Positions 37,227 through 46,054 of a DNA stretch of 64,000 nucleotides are shown piece after piece. The notes below the pieces were generated by a model. The model saw only the letters and a program-made list of their open reading frames with translations, ran no database searches and was not told the origin of the DNA. The translations under genes were made by a program, and so were the position numbers. How positions within the stretch are numbered: the stretch's first letter is position 1; each line of letters begins with the position of its first letter. Where the stretch lies: assembly GCA_037893245.1 (NCBI GenBank), contig JBAIAA010000021.1, forward strand, positions 1,674,001 to 1,738,000, given 5' to 3'. Origin of the DNA: Crossaster papposus (taxonomy: Eukaryota > Echinodermata > Asteroidea > Velatida > Solasteridae).

Positions 37227-38771
37227 ACAAGTCAAAGGTAAAATGCTCTGAGAGCATAATAAAAGGGCCAACGGGTTTCCAGTTAAAGTAAAATGCTGTG
37301 CGAGCATTCCAGCTAAAGTAAAATGCTGTCTCAGCACTGCACTCGCGTCAAAAAGGAAGTGGACAAGAGAATGCCAACGAGTTTTACCTCTTACCCCCCA
37401 ACAAGCGCAGACCGAGCGAAAGGTCAGCAGGTGTGGGCCACTAGTTCGGTGTGGGCGGGTCGAAACCGTTGCCCTCCCACCTCGCCCCCTCCTCCCATAG
37501 CAGCATGGACTCACAATCGGGTAGTCTAAAGCACCGACTCAATGAGCCAATGAGAGAGAGACACACGCATTGGAGGGGAAAGCGCTGCACTCTCTGCGAG
37601 AGAGAGAAGGCCGCAACGCAAGAGAGTGGGAAGGCGATCACCGGCTATGTAACGCGGTCGGTGGTCACGTAGCTGAATAACTGGCACGAAATGGACGGCG
37701 CGTAAACAATAACTCGTGCTCGCGCGATAGGGTGGATGAGCACGAGCTTATAAATAAGCTTATAATGGGCTTATTAACGGATAATCTCGACACGCGCTGT
37801 GGGCCCACGGTGAAGTTCACTTCTTACCCGCTCTGTGCGCGCTGTGTATCAAGTAGTAAGTATGCTGCTGTTGGCGCTCACATGTTTCCGTGCGAAAGTT
37901 GTTGAGTATTGAAGCAAGGTGACATCGGTTTTTTTGGAATCCGGCACACGTGTCGGATGAATTAGAGAAAGCGTGCGTTCGCTGTGTATTTGCGAGCGTT
38001 TGTGAGACAAATGCGCGCAAGGCACAGCTACGTACGGTGGTCTAAAGGGGGAGAAAGAAGGCGGTGCTAAGTAGAATTGTCATTGTCAACTGACGTGATG
38101 ACCTGTTGCAGTGTATGAAGTGCAACCCTATGCAGGCACAGGCGCTCATGCATTAGGTGTAGCTGACAGATGCTGAAAGTACGCCGGCGCAGATGTGCAT
38201 GCAAAGCGGAGCGAAGGCTGTCAAGTGTCTTGGGCTAGCTGGAGGGTGTAGGTTAGAATTATGGGCGTAGCTAGTATGCGCCAGAGTAGAAGAGCGTGCA
38301 TAGCGGCACCTAGGACCTCTCAAACAGTGTCGTCAGTGCAGGAGAGCGCGCAGCGTATATCGAACATTGGTGATAGTACTCTTTATAGCAACGCAAAACC
38401 AAAATTGAACTCCATCCAAGCCGTAATGGCTATCTTACGATGACCCACCAGCATTAGTGTATGCAAATAAATGCAGTGATTACGGTACGGTGCTAACCAG
38501 TTAACATCTACTGCTCGGTGGGAGGGCAACGGTTTCGACCCGCCCACACCGAACTAGTGGCCCACACCTGCTGACCTTTCGCTCGGTCTGCGCTTGTTGG
38601 GGGGTAAGAGGTAAAACTCGTTGGCATTCTCTTGTCCACTTCCTTTTTGACGCGAGTGCAGTGCTGAGACAGCATTTTACTTTAGCTGGAATGCTCGCAC
38701 AGCATTTTACTTTAACTGGAAACCCGTTGGCCCTTTTATTATGCTCTCAGAGCATTTTACCTTTGACTTGT
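37227..38771. repeat. Foldback with 255-bp inverted arms
   Basis: Arms 37227-37481 and 38517-38771 are reverse complements with no difference that I could see, starting ACAAGTCAAAGGTAAAATG and ending GGTGGGAGGGC. The ~1.0-kb centre (37482-38516) is unique, GC-richer sequence with no recognised protein. Near-identical arms mean either a young element or an inverted duplication of one transposon end. No target duplication is visible: the left side is array spacer, the right side runs straight into the minus-strand gene's 3' end. The arms contain a short repeated AAAATGCTNTG motif, three times each. Confidence 0.85.
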
Positions 38772-39170
38772 CCACTTTCTTTTATTTAGTAGCTTGTGTT
38801 TGAACAGTAAGAAGTTTTTCGCGCGCCGACAGAATGCAGTCACCGTCCGCCGCCATGGCAACAAGCTCACGCAAGCGCGCTTCGAGCGCGTCACGGTTGT
38901 CGGCGCGACTGTCGTAAGCGGCAAACTCGGCGTCGACAGCGGCCGACTGCAACTGCCGCAGACGCTCGCGCTGCTCTTTGCGCTTCGGTTGCGCCCGCTT
39001 TTGCGGTGGCGGCGCTGCGCTGCTTGGCTGCGCGGATGTGCTGGTGGCGGCGCGCTTGGGCAGATTTTTCACTGCAACGCTCGCGCGCTTCTTTTTCGGC
39101 GCCGGGCGACTGTACGATTTGCATGGCAGGCGTTGGGAGCGACGTCTGCTCGACCGTCACGGGCGGCGCC

Positions 39171-39310
39171 AGCAGCGCTTTTGCGCCCGTTTGCGCCCAC
39201 CACTGCGCATCCTCTTTGAAGAGGAGCTCGATGATGGTGGCCGGCGACGGCGGCAGCAGCGCTTTGACGCCCGTGTGCGCCCACCACTGCGCATCCTCTT
39301 TGAAGAGGCG
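39171..39310 (-). repeat. 84-bp in-frame tandem duplication in the gene
   Basis: The segment holding GCGCATCCTCTTTGAAGAGG occurs at 39205 and again at 39289, 84 bp apart (28 codons), with a few differences between copies. On the minus strand it gives LFKEDAQWWAHTGVKALL and LFKEDAQWWAQTGAKALL. A multiple-of-three duplication with mostly conservative changes supports the view that this frame was once translated. Confidence 0.75.
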
Positions 39311-39390
39311 GGCGATACGCCGCTTGTGCGTGCGCAGTCGGCGCAATTTCTCGTATGCCGCGTAGAGGCGCGCGCAATGTACTCGGAGGG

Positions 39391-40193
39391 TAGACTTGAC
39401 CCAAGTCGGACTTACCATGGAGTTAAGACTACCAATTTGCTTTCGTCAATCCGGCCGAATAGTTATGTGCTTTGTTGGCCTTAGAAAAAAGGCGCCGTCA
39501 TCTGGTTGTCGTTCCGCTATCGGCATCAACGCGATGTCATCATGTCAGTGCAGTAAATCCGACTTGACGGATCGGCCAATCAAACCCCCCGCGGTGATAT
39601 GTAGTTATTCATAAATTATTTGCATACGCATCACATGGTTATGCGCGATGTATGCCAAATAAGTCCGCCAATCGGTACGGACTCGCTAGACCGCTAACGG
39701 ACTATGGAGGAATGGTAGGCAGTACTGTCACTAGATGCCTTTTTCAAATTAAATAACTGCGTCCATACTTCGTTTATTTAGTTAGAGTATGGTATAGTGA
39801 AAACTTAACGGCCGGACAATGTACACGATAGCAAGACTATTAAACCGTTTGTACATTTACACATAATGTACACAATGCACATGTGTATGTACATTGTACA
39901 TCACAATGTCCACGTATGTCCGTCACACAACTGGGTCAAAGTTCATATTATTACAGATATATGCTAATTTATACAATTCTGCAATTTGATTGGCCTCTAT
40001 CGTTTTCGGTAGATGAGCCCATAGGTTGTGTACAAACGTGTGGCACATCCGTCAAGTCGGGATTTCTGAACCACACATGAGCATGGGTGGCGCATGAGGG
40101 CGCGCTACTGATAAGCGTGGACGTGACGCGAGGCGCACAGTGTGGATGACCATGAGCAATGTTACCACATAATCCCGACTTGGATCAAGTCTA
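39391..40193. mobile_element. MULE-like MITE, 803 bp, with 9-bp target duplication
   Basis: The ends are TAGACTTGACCCAAGTCGG on the left and its near-perfect inverse on the right (one mismatch in the first 19). Flanking copies of CTCGGAGGG at 39382-39390 and 40194-40202 form a 9-bp target duplication, the size typical of Mutator-like elements. A second, inner inverted pair, CCGACTTGACGGAT near 39551 and its complement near 40047, points to compound ends. No transposase is present. It interrupts the minus-strand gene. Confidence 0.8.
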
Positions 40194-40736
40194 CTCGGAG
40201 GGCAGCTGGCTGCACTTGCCGGCACACTTCTGTTTGTGCGGCAGTGAGGTGCCCTTGTACTGCGGCGGGCTGTTGTTGCAGAGTGTCAGCTCACTCTCTC
40301 GCTTGGTGATGGTGAGCGGCGCCGGCGCATGGAACTTGGGGCGTCGCTTTCGACGCGGAATGCGCGCCATGCGGTCGCGACGCGCGTCCAGCCATATGTG
40401 CATAAACTGCGTGTAGAGCAGCTGCACGTGCTGGGCCGGACGCGTGTCGTCGCGTGGCTGCGCGGAGTGACTGCGCCGACGCCGATTGATCTTATGCGCC
40501 CTATCGCGCGAGCACGAGTGCGCCCGCGCGCGATGCGCCGCCTGCGGCCCGGTGTTGTCGCCGCAGGGCAACTTGGGCATGTGCGCTTGTATCTCGTGCG
40601 CGTCGCTAGTGTACTGCGACTGGCTGCTGTCGACGAGTGGCAGCTCACTCTCCCGCGCCCCGTAGGGTTTGCGACGCAGTCGGCGACGCGGCGACGCCTT
40701 GGGCGGCCGTCGCTTGTCGGCCGCACTGCGCGCCAT

Positions 40737-41719
40737 TATTTTTTTTAGTTTTGTGTTTTGTTTTTGTTTTGAAGGTTTTTTTACGTTTTTTTCTCTTACC
40801 TCTTACAAGCAATCGTCTATCGCTTGTTGTGCCCGGAAATCGATGCGTAGATTCCGAGCGAAGGAAACCTGCAAAAAAACACAATGTAAGTTTGCCGATG
40901 TGCGAACAAACAGCAAACGGTTGTTGAGTATAGATGCAAGTTGACACCTCGGTACACGTTGTTCCCACACAGAACAGAACCACCCGTTACAGTTAGTCGA
41001 GCCACTAACCTACCCGACTCTAAATAAACCAATCAGCCTACTTTGCCGTCAGACCTACGGTGTTGCGTCTTGCCACAGACCTACGGGCTACTAGTATGTA
41101 TATACTATATAGTACTGTACACCATTACATTGTTCTCCGTATACCCATTAGCTCCTACCCTGTGAGGAGATAGCACTAGTCAATAGCAGCTGCTACTTCG
41201 TTGTTTCTGTCTTAATTGTCTAAATTGGTCACTTTTGAAGCCAAAATACGTTTTAGCTTCGTTATTTCGGGTGTTTTGTTATTTTTTTTAACCCCCCCCC
41301 CCCCCCCTCCTGCGAGTCGGCGTCGTCGTTGTCATCGGCGAACGTCTGCGATTGTGATGATATTGCCCAGCGTCAAGTTGCCGTTGTGCTTCACTACAAA
41401 GGGAACACTGTGACTGCTGCAAAAAAGCGAAATAGTTTGACAATTTTCAGCAGGAAATGAAACAAAATTGCGACAGAAGCAAGAAAGTTAGACAGAAACA
41501 CAGAATTGACCGAAATTGCCGATAATTTGAAGCGATTCAGACAGCGAAAATTATTACCAGAGCTGAAATTTGTGGTTGTGTGCGCAAGCGTTTTGGCGGC
41601 ATTTGCGCAGCGCACACTTGCAAACAACGCCGCACAATTGCGCAGTACATGCGCACTGACACTAGCAAATGCTAAAACGCCCGAAACTCACAAAAACGCA
41701 AGAAATATCACACATTCTT
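40737..41719. other. Gene-poor stretch inside the 5.5-kb insertion
   Basis: No gene supported. It contains long T-rich tracts just upstream (minus sense) of the broken gene's start, a 16-C homopolymer at 41292-41307, and otherwise unremarkable sequence. It probably includes the 5' region of the minus-strand gene. Confidence 0.45.
41292..41307. repeat. C16 homopolymer
   Basis: An uninterrupted run of 16 C follows a T8 run a few bases upstream. It is a probable length-variable tract and a likely source of sequencing uncertainty. Confidence 0.9.
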
Positions 41720-41787
41720 GCCGCGGCGCTGCCACTCCCAGCCGGGCGAACCCGTTGGGTGTGACGCTCCCGCGTCACCCTCACATG

Positions 41788-42510
41788 TCAGATGGTCAGA
41801 TTCGTATGACAACCCCCTCTGTCGTCGAACTGAGGAAATTCATTCACATGTCAGTTGCAACCCAGTCTCCTTCTTAAATTGTGTACATATCACAATTGAC
41901 CAATTGTGTGTATATCACAATTTAAGAAACTGTACATGCGCAGTAATGCTGGCAAAACGGAGGTTGGCCCTCAAAGAGTGAATAAACAAGTGTATGATGT
42001 TCTTATTAGTTGCAGTAGTTGTTTAAGTTTGGGATTGGAAAAGGAAAAAGTCGGGTTAGGGTACAAGAAAAAAACAATTCATATTACCGCATTAACAGCA
42101 ATTCTTATTATTGTTATTATTTGACGCAAGTTTAATTGCATTGTATCTCAAGTTTTGTTTTTCTTTCTGTACCCTAACCCGACTTTTCCCTTATTCTACC
42201 CCAAAACAAAGTAATGAACTTAAACCAACTAATTCAAGTAATAAGAACATCATACACTTGTACACTTGTTTATTCACTCTTTCAAGACCAACCTCCGTTT
42301 TGCCGGTATTACTGCGCATGTACAGTTTCTTAAATTGTGATATACACACAATTGGTCAATTGTGATATGTACACAATTTAAGAAGAGACTGGGTTGGTCA
42401 GATGGTCAGATTCGTATGACAACCCCCTCTGTCGTCGAACTGAGGAAATTAATTTTCACATTTTTTTTTGTCATTGTCAGATGGTCAGATTTGTATGACA
42501 ACCCCCTCTG
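41788..42510. repeat. Repeated 53-bp segment flanking a foldback
   Basis: GTCAGATGGTCAGATTCGTA and the rest of a 53-base segment occur at 41788-41840 and 42397-42449. A third, shorter and diverged copy sits at 42476-42510. The first two directly bracket the foldback 41858-42396 (with 17 extra bases on the left), so the foldback probably landed in a pre-existing tandem repeat or duplicated a long target. Confidence 0.7.
41858..42396. mobile_element. Foldback MITE, 539 bp
   Basis: Long imperfect inverted arms, about 41858-42077 and 42159-42396, begin CAACCCAGTCTC and end GAGACTGGGTTG. Recognisable inverted blocks inside are CTTAAATTGTG, ACTGTACATGCGCAGTA, AAACGGAGGTTGG, AATAAACAAGTGTA and GTCGGGTTAGGGTAC. 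A short AT-rich loop of about 80 bp separates the arms. No coding potential. Almost the whole element can form one hairpin, typical of a foldback-type non-autonomous element. Confidence 0.8.
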
Positions 42511-42749
42511 AGAAGTCGAAAATCAAAATTCTGTCCCAATAGAACTCATGCCCTTGATCTCCTGATCATTTTCGTTATTGGGTTCTTTTCGATTCCGTGG
42601 AGCGATCGCGAGTTATTCCAGTCGGACTGAAGAAGAAAGAAAGAATAAAATTAACGCAAAATCGGTGCACTGGCAAAGTAAGGGTGCCGCGGCGCTGCCA
42701 CTCCCAGCCGGGCGAACCCGTTGGGCGTGACGCTCCCGCGTCACCCTAG

Positions 42750-44333
42750 ATGTGTTGATTTTTACTGTATGGCATTTCTTCATTTTGTAATTTTCTAAAA
42801 TATACTCAAGAAAGAGATGTGTGTTGGGGGATTAGCTCAAATGGTAGAGCGCTCGCTTTGCATGTGAGATGTACCGGGATCGATACCCGGATCTTCCATA
42901 TAATATTTGTTGATTTTTACTGCATGGTATTTCTTCATTGTATAATTTTCACAAATATACTCAAGAATGAGAGATGTGTTGGGGGATTAGCTCAAATGGT
43001 AGAGCGCTCGCTTAGCATGCAAGAGGTACCGGGATCGATACCCGGATCTTCCAAATAATATTTCTTCATTTTTACTGCATGGTATTTCTTTATTTCATAA
43101 TTTTCACAAATATACTCAAGAATGAGAAATGTGTTGGGGGATTAGCTCAAATGGTAGAGCGCTCGCTTAGCATGCGATAGGTACCGGGATCGATACCCGG
43201 ATCTTCCAAATAATATGTGTTGATTTTTACTGTATGGCATTTCTTCATTTTGTAATTTTCTAAAATATACTCAAGAAAGAGATGTGTGTTGGGGGATTAG
43301 CTCAAATGGTAGAGCGCTCGCTTTGCATGTGAGATGTACCGGGATCGATACCCGGATCTTCCATATAATATTTGTTGATTTTTACTGCATGGTATTTCTT
43401 CATTTTATAATTTTCACAAATATACTCAAGAATGAGAGATGTGTTGGGGGATTAGCTCAAATGGTAGAGCGCTCGCTTAGCATGCGAGAGGTACCGGGAT
43501 CGATACCCGGATCTTCCAAATAATATTTGTTCATTTTTACTGTATGCCATTTCTTCATTTTGTTATTTTCTAAAATATACTCAAGAAAGAGATGTGTGTC
43601 GGGGGATTAGCTCAAATGGTAGAGCGCTCGCTTTGCATGTGAGATGTACCGGGATCGATACCCGGATCTTCCATATAATATTTGTTGATTTTTACTGCAT
43701 GGTATTTCTTCATTGTATAATTTTCACAAATATACTCAAGAATGAGAGATGTGTTGGGGGATTAGCTCAAATGGCAGAGCGATCGCTTAGCATGCGAGAG
43801 GTACCGGGATCGATACCCGGATCTTCCAAATAATATTTCTTCATTTTTACTGCATGGTATTTCTTCATGTTATAATTTTCACAAATATACTCAAGAATGA
43901 GAGATGTGTTGGGGGATTAGCTCAAATGGTAGAGCGCTCGCTTAGCATGCGAGAGGTACCGGGATCGATACCCGGATCTTCCAAATAATATTTCTTCATT
44001 TTTACTGTATGGCATTTCTTCATTTTGTAATTTTCTAAAATATACTCAAGAAAGAGATGTGTGTTGGGAGATTAGCTCAAATGGTAGAGCGCTCGCTTTG
44101 CATGTGAGATGTACCGGGATCGATACCCGGATCTTCCATATAATATTTGTTGATTTTTACTGCATGGTATTTCTTCATTGTATAATTTTCACAAATATAC
44201 TCAAGAATGAGAGATGTGTTGGGGGATTAGCTCAAATGGTAGAGCGCTCGCTTAGCATGCAAGAGGTACCGGGATCGATACCCGGATCTTCCAAATAATA
44301 TTTCTTCATTTTTACTGCATGGTATTTCTTTAT
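42750..44333 (+). repeat. Block 3 of the tRNA-Ala array (~10 units)
   Basis: Array in the same orientation, resuming mid-spacer. TGC genes start at 42826, 43291, 43601 and 44066, the others being AGC. The series starting at 42826 recurs at 44066 (1240 bp, 8 units), including the rare GCATGCAAGAGG variant in the following AGC gene. The block is cut in a spacer after CTTTAT by the retrotransposon. Confidence 0.95.
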
Positions 44334-44421
44334 CCCCACATGTGACAAGACTGGACATACAGGATCGAGCACTCGTATTTGTTGCGTTTCAGGCCTGAGC
44401 AGCCGTTTATTGTTGTAAGCG

Positions 44422-44573
44422 CTGTCCCAGCTTGAAGCTATGATAGCACGGGACAGCAATGCAAGCAATGTAAAGACAGTTTGTCCGAGCCCGAAGCGGG
44501 TAGCACAGGATAGCAATATTATATTACACAATTATCACAGTTTGTTCCCGTCCGAAGCTGATGTCGGGGAACA
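44422..44573. repeat. Three related hairpins with covarying stems
   Basis: Three successive segments share the layout stem, GAAGC-containing loop, stem, then AGCAAT. The stems are CTGTCCC/GGGACAG (44422-44456), TGTCC/GGATA (44482-44512) and TGTTCCC/GGGAACA (44543-44573). Stem sequences differ but pairing is kept, including inner stems AGCTT/GAAGCT, CCCG/CGGG and CCGA/TCGG. They grade into the GTCAC/GTGAC minisatellite units on their right. Confidence 0.65.
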
Positions 44574-44710
44574 GCAATATTGTCACAGTTGGTGACGCAA
44601 ACAGCAATTTATATTTAGCAATATTGTCACAGTTTGTGACGCAAACAGCAATTACATTTAGCAATGATGTCACAGTTTGTGACACAGATCTGCAATTACC
44701 ATAATCCAAA
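44574..44710. repeat. Short outlying group of the 43-bp minisatellite
   Basis: About three copies of the GTCAC-AGTT-GGTGAC unit, ending GACACAGATCTGCAATTACC. The same ending closes the main array at 47779-47800, so both groups share an origin and the right-hand boundary was duplicated with them. Confidence 0.7.
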
Positions 44711-45205
44711 TAATTCAGATATAAATAGCATCATCCGCACATACGATGCCATATTCATTAGCAAGCAAAATTATGACATTTTATCAAAGCAAACCATATC
44801 ATATATAACCATTAATTAATACCGTATTGGCCAAGTAGCACAAGCAATACCTTAAGCTATTATTATCGTCGGCAATAAGTAAGAAATGCAATAATCAAAA
44901 TATCAATCAGCGAATGTGGTAAACATATAGGGACTGCAACTACCGTGTTCCGATTTCATCTTGGAACCGACAAAGAAAGAGGGTTAAGTGCTTTTGCCGC
45001 AAATTCCCTGAAGCCTCTTAAATTAAGGTTTTATTGGCCAATCTTTGAGGCCTATTTGCGCTATTGGAATGCAATTTCCGCCAAACGGACATTTTGCGAA
45101 AGGAGAATCGCAACATGACCGCCGCCAAATAGCCTCAGAATGAATGGGGCGTGACAAAGGTTGCTCAGAATAGCAGAGCAACCTGCCTAAGTTAGGTGGA
45201 AGCCA
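44711..45205. other. Unassigned part of the retrotransposon
   Basis: AT-rich sequence with no gene or clear repeat that I can support. By position it should hold the 3' non-coding end of the minus-strand element. Confidence 0.4.
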
Positions 45206-45390
45206 TCAGCGTGATACCAGGTCATTGGTCCCGACCTGAATGATTACAAAGTCCGGCAATTCGACAGCAGCTGACCAAGCCTCCAGCAGAAAACCGGGGT
45301 ACTGGTCCATCGTTAGTCCCAGACGTCCAATCCAGTTGATGTGGGCCAGCTGGTGGAGCCTCTCCCCCCAGGGCGACGACCGTGCAACTC
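45206..45390 (-). pseudogene. SGNH-hydrolase domain remnant
   Basis: Minus-strand frame running to TGA at 45206-45208. It includes INWIGRLGLTMDQYPGF and, further on, PDFVIIQVGTNDLVS. The GTND within a V-I-I-x-V context is block III of the SGNH (GDSL-type) hydrolase family, a domain carried by Ngaro-like retrotransposons. The upstream serine block is only suggested by SSPWGERL, and the C-terminal DxxH block is missing because translation stops right after the GTND motif. A 20-bp duplication (GGGCGCACCAATTAA region, 45390-45425) abuts the upstream edge. Confidence 0.6.
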
Positions 45391-45536
45391 GGGCGCACCA
45401 ATTAACTCGGGCGCACCAATTAAGTAACTCGTCGCCAATTACCCCCAGAGTCGGCTTGTCAGGGATGAAAGCTCATGCATTTTGGGAAAGATAAAGAAAT
45501 TAAGAACCCATCAGTGCTAATACTCATCATTAGTAG

Positions 45537-45764
45537 TTAAATTGCAGCAGTCGCCGCGCCAATGCAAAATGAACGGGCTGTAAATCTGTCACCATGAAGC
45601 CCTATAAAGTCAAGTGCACGACGAAGTACTGCTGTGAACTGTGGTCGTTCAAACTTGGTTGTACACACATCGGGGTAACTCAGCAATTGCAATTTCGAAG
45701 AAATACCAGATACATAGGAAGCAATGAATGCAAAAACTGAACTTGCTACTGCAGGGAGAGGCAC
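45537..45764 (-). pseudogene. Tyrosine recombinase remnant, internally deleted
   Basis: A 75-residue frame. The first part (AFIASYVSGISSKLQLLSYP) resembles the N-terminal core-binding region of Ngaro/DIRS-type recombinases. From RPQFTAVLRRALDFIGLHGD on it resembles the C-terminal catalytic region, normally followed by an HSFRIGAATAA-type motif. Here the motif reads ARSFCIGAATAA, so both the catalytic His and Arg positions are altered. The two halves meet at TTKFERPQF, which suggests an internal deletion of the middle of the domain. It ends in a premature stop after AATAAI. It cannot encode an active enzyme. Confidence 0.65.
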
Positions 45765-46054
45765 CTAGCAGCATCAAACCCATGGTTTGCACTAAACCAT
45801 TGGAAAAGACGCAACGCCCGCTGATATAATAAACGCGTGCAAGGGGCAAGGGCGTCTCGCAAAAGACCCTGAACTCAGCAATTGCAATTTCGAAGAAATA
45901 CTAGATACAAAGGAAGTAGGCTAATGAATGCGAAAACTAGACTAGATGCTGCATGGAGGGGCACCCAGCAGCAACAAACCCATGGTTTGCACTAAACCAT
46001 TGGAAAAGACGCAAAGCCCGCTGATATAACAAACGCGTGTGAGGGGCAAGGGCG
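45677..46054. repeat. ~180-bp direct duplication overlapping the recombinase remnant
   Basis: Copies at 45677-45854 and 45872-46054 both start AACTCAGCAATTGC and end GGGGCAAGGGCG, with scattered substitutions and a 5-bp insertion in the second copy. They lie between the recombinase fragment and the minisatellite. The second copy therefore duplicates the recombinase N-terminal coding part upstream of it. Confidence 0.85.

Larger units (their letters stand above)
34517..37227 (+). repeat. Block 2 of the tRNA-Ala array (~17 units)
   Basis: Continues the same phase and orientation after the Tc1-like insert. TGC genes start at 34653, 34963, 35739, 36049 and 36360, the rest being AGC apart from one ATC variant. 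Several genes begin GGGGGTTTAGC, giving a T6:T67 mismatch in the acceptor stem. The last full tRNA is 37147-37219. The unit is cut in its spacer after AATAATTA. Confidence 0.95.
38782..40736 (-). pseudogene. Broken minus-strand gene of unknown function
   Basis: The start ATG at 40736 has a good context (ATAATGG). The first segment (40736-40194) encodes an Arg-rich protein, MARSAADKRRPPKASPRR at its N-terminus, with a plausible folded stretch HVQLLYTQFMHIWLDARRDR and two related segments beginning RESEL. It is cut by the MITE 39391-40193. Beyond it, protein-like sequence continues in another frame (ARLYAAYEKLRRLRTHKRR, LFKEDAQWWAHTG twice), then shifts frame again to a segment with PAPKKKR and a coiled-coil-like stretch ending at TAA 38782-38784, which overlaps an AATAAA signal. 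The frames do not join cleanly after MITE removal, so there are frameshifts or introns. No family recognised. Its position beside a foldback arm suggests a transposon gene. Confidence 0.5.
41720..42747. repeat. Segment bounded by 62-bp direct repeats
   Basis: Copies at 41720-41781 and 42686-42747 differ by one base. Each contains CGGGCGAACCCGTTGGG and a strong hairpin GTGACGCTCCCGCGTCAC. The right copy ends two bases before the array resumes and is enclosed by AGGGTG and CACCCT. Two near-identical GC-rich repeats around ~0.9 kb of AT-rich DNA could be the ends of one insertion or a recombination remnant. I know no family with this repeat. Confidence 0.75.
37228..42749. mobile_element. 5.5-kb composite insertion in the array spacer
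   Basis: The uninterrupted spacer reads AATAATTATGTGTTG. Here the left flank ends AATAATTA at 37227 and the array resumes ATGTGTTG at 42750, so the block was added with at most one base duplicated or lost. Inside are a 255-bp inverted-arm foldback, a broken minus-strand gene, a MULE-like MITE, a second foldback and 62-bp direct repeats. GC content is far higher than the array. The outer ends (CAAGTCAAAGG and GCGTCACCCTAG) are not inverted copies of each other, so I cannot assign the whole block to one superfamily. Confidence 0.75.

Noticed and set aside
37158-38443. Open frames in the 255-bp arms and centre of the foldback
   Set aside because: They overlap on both strands, run across the arm boundaries or into tRNA sequence, and show no protein-like features.
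40286-40748. Other long open frames overlapping the minus-strand gene (both strands)
   Set aside because: High GC keeps several frames open. The frame starting at the ATG at 40736 has the better start context and the more protein-like composition.
41394-42365. Open frames around the poly-C tract and second foldback
   Set aside because: They lie across inverted-repeat arms and homopolymers with no domain.
37228-42749. Single DNA transposon with matching ends
   Set aside because: The outer ends are not inverted copies and no convincing target duplication exists. Nested events explain the internal repeats better.
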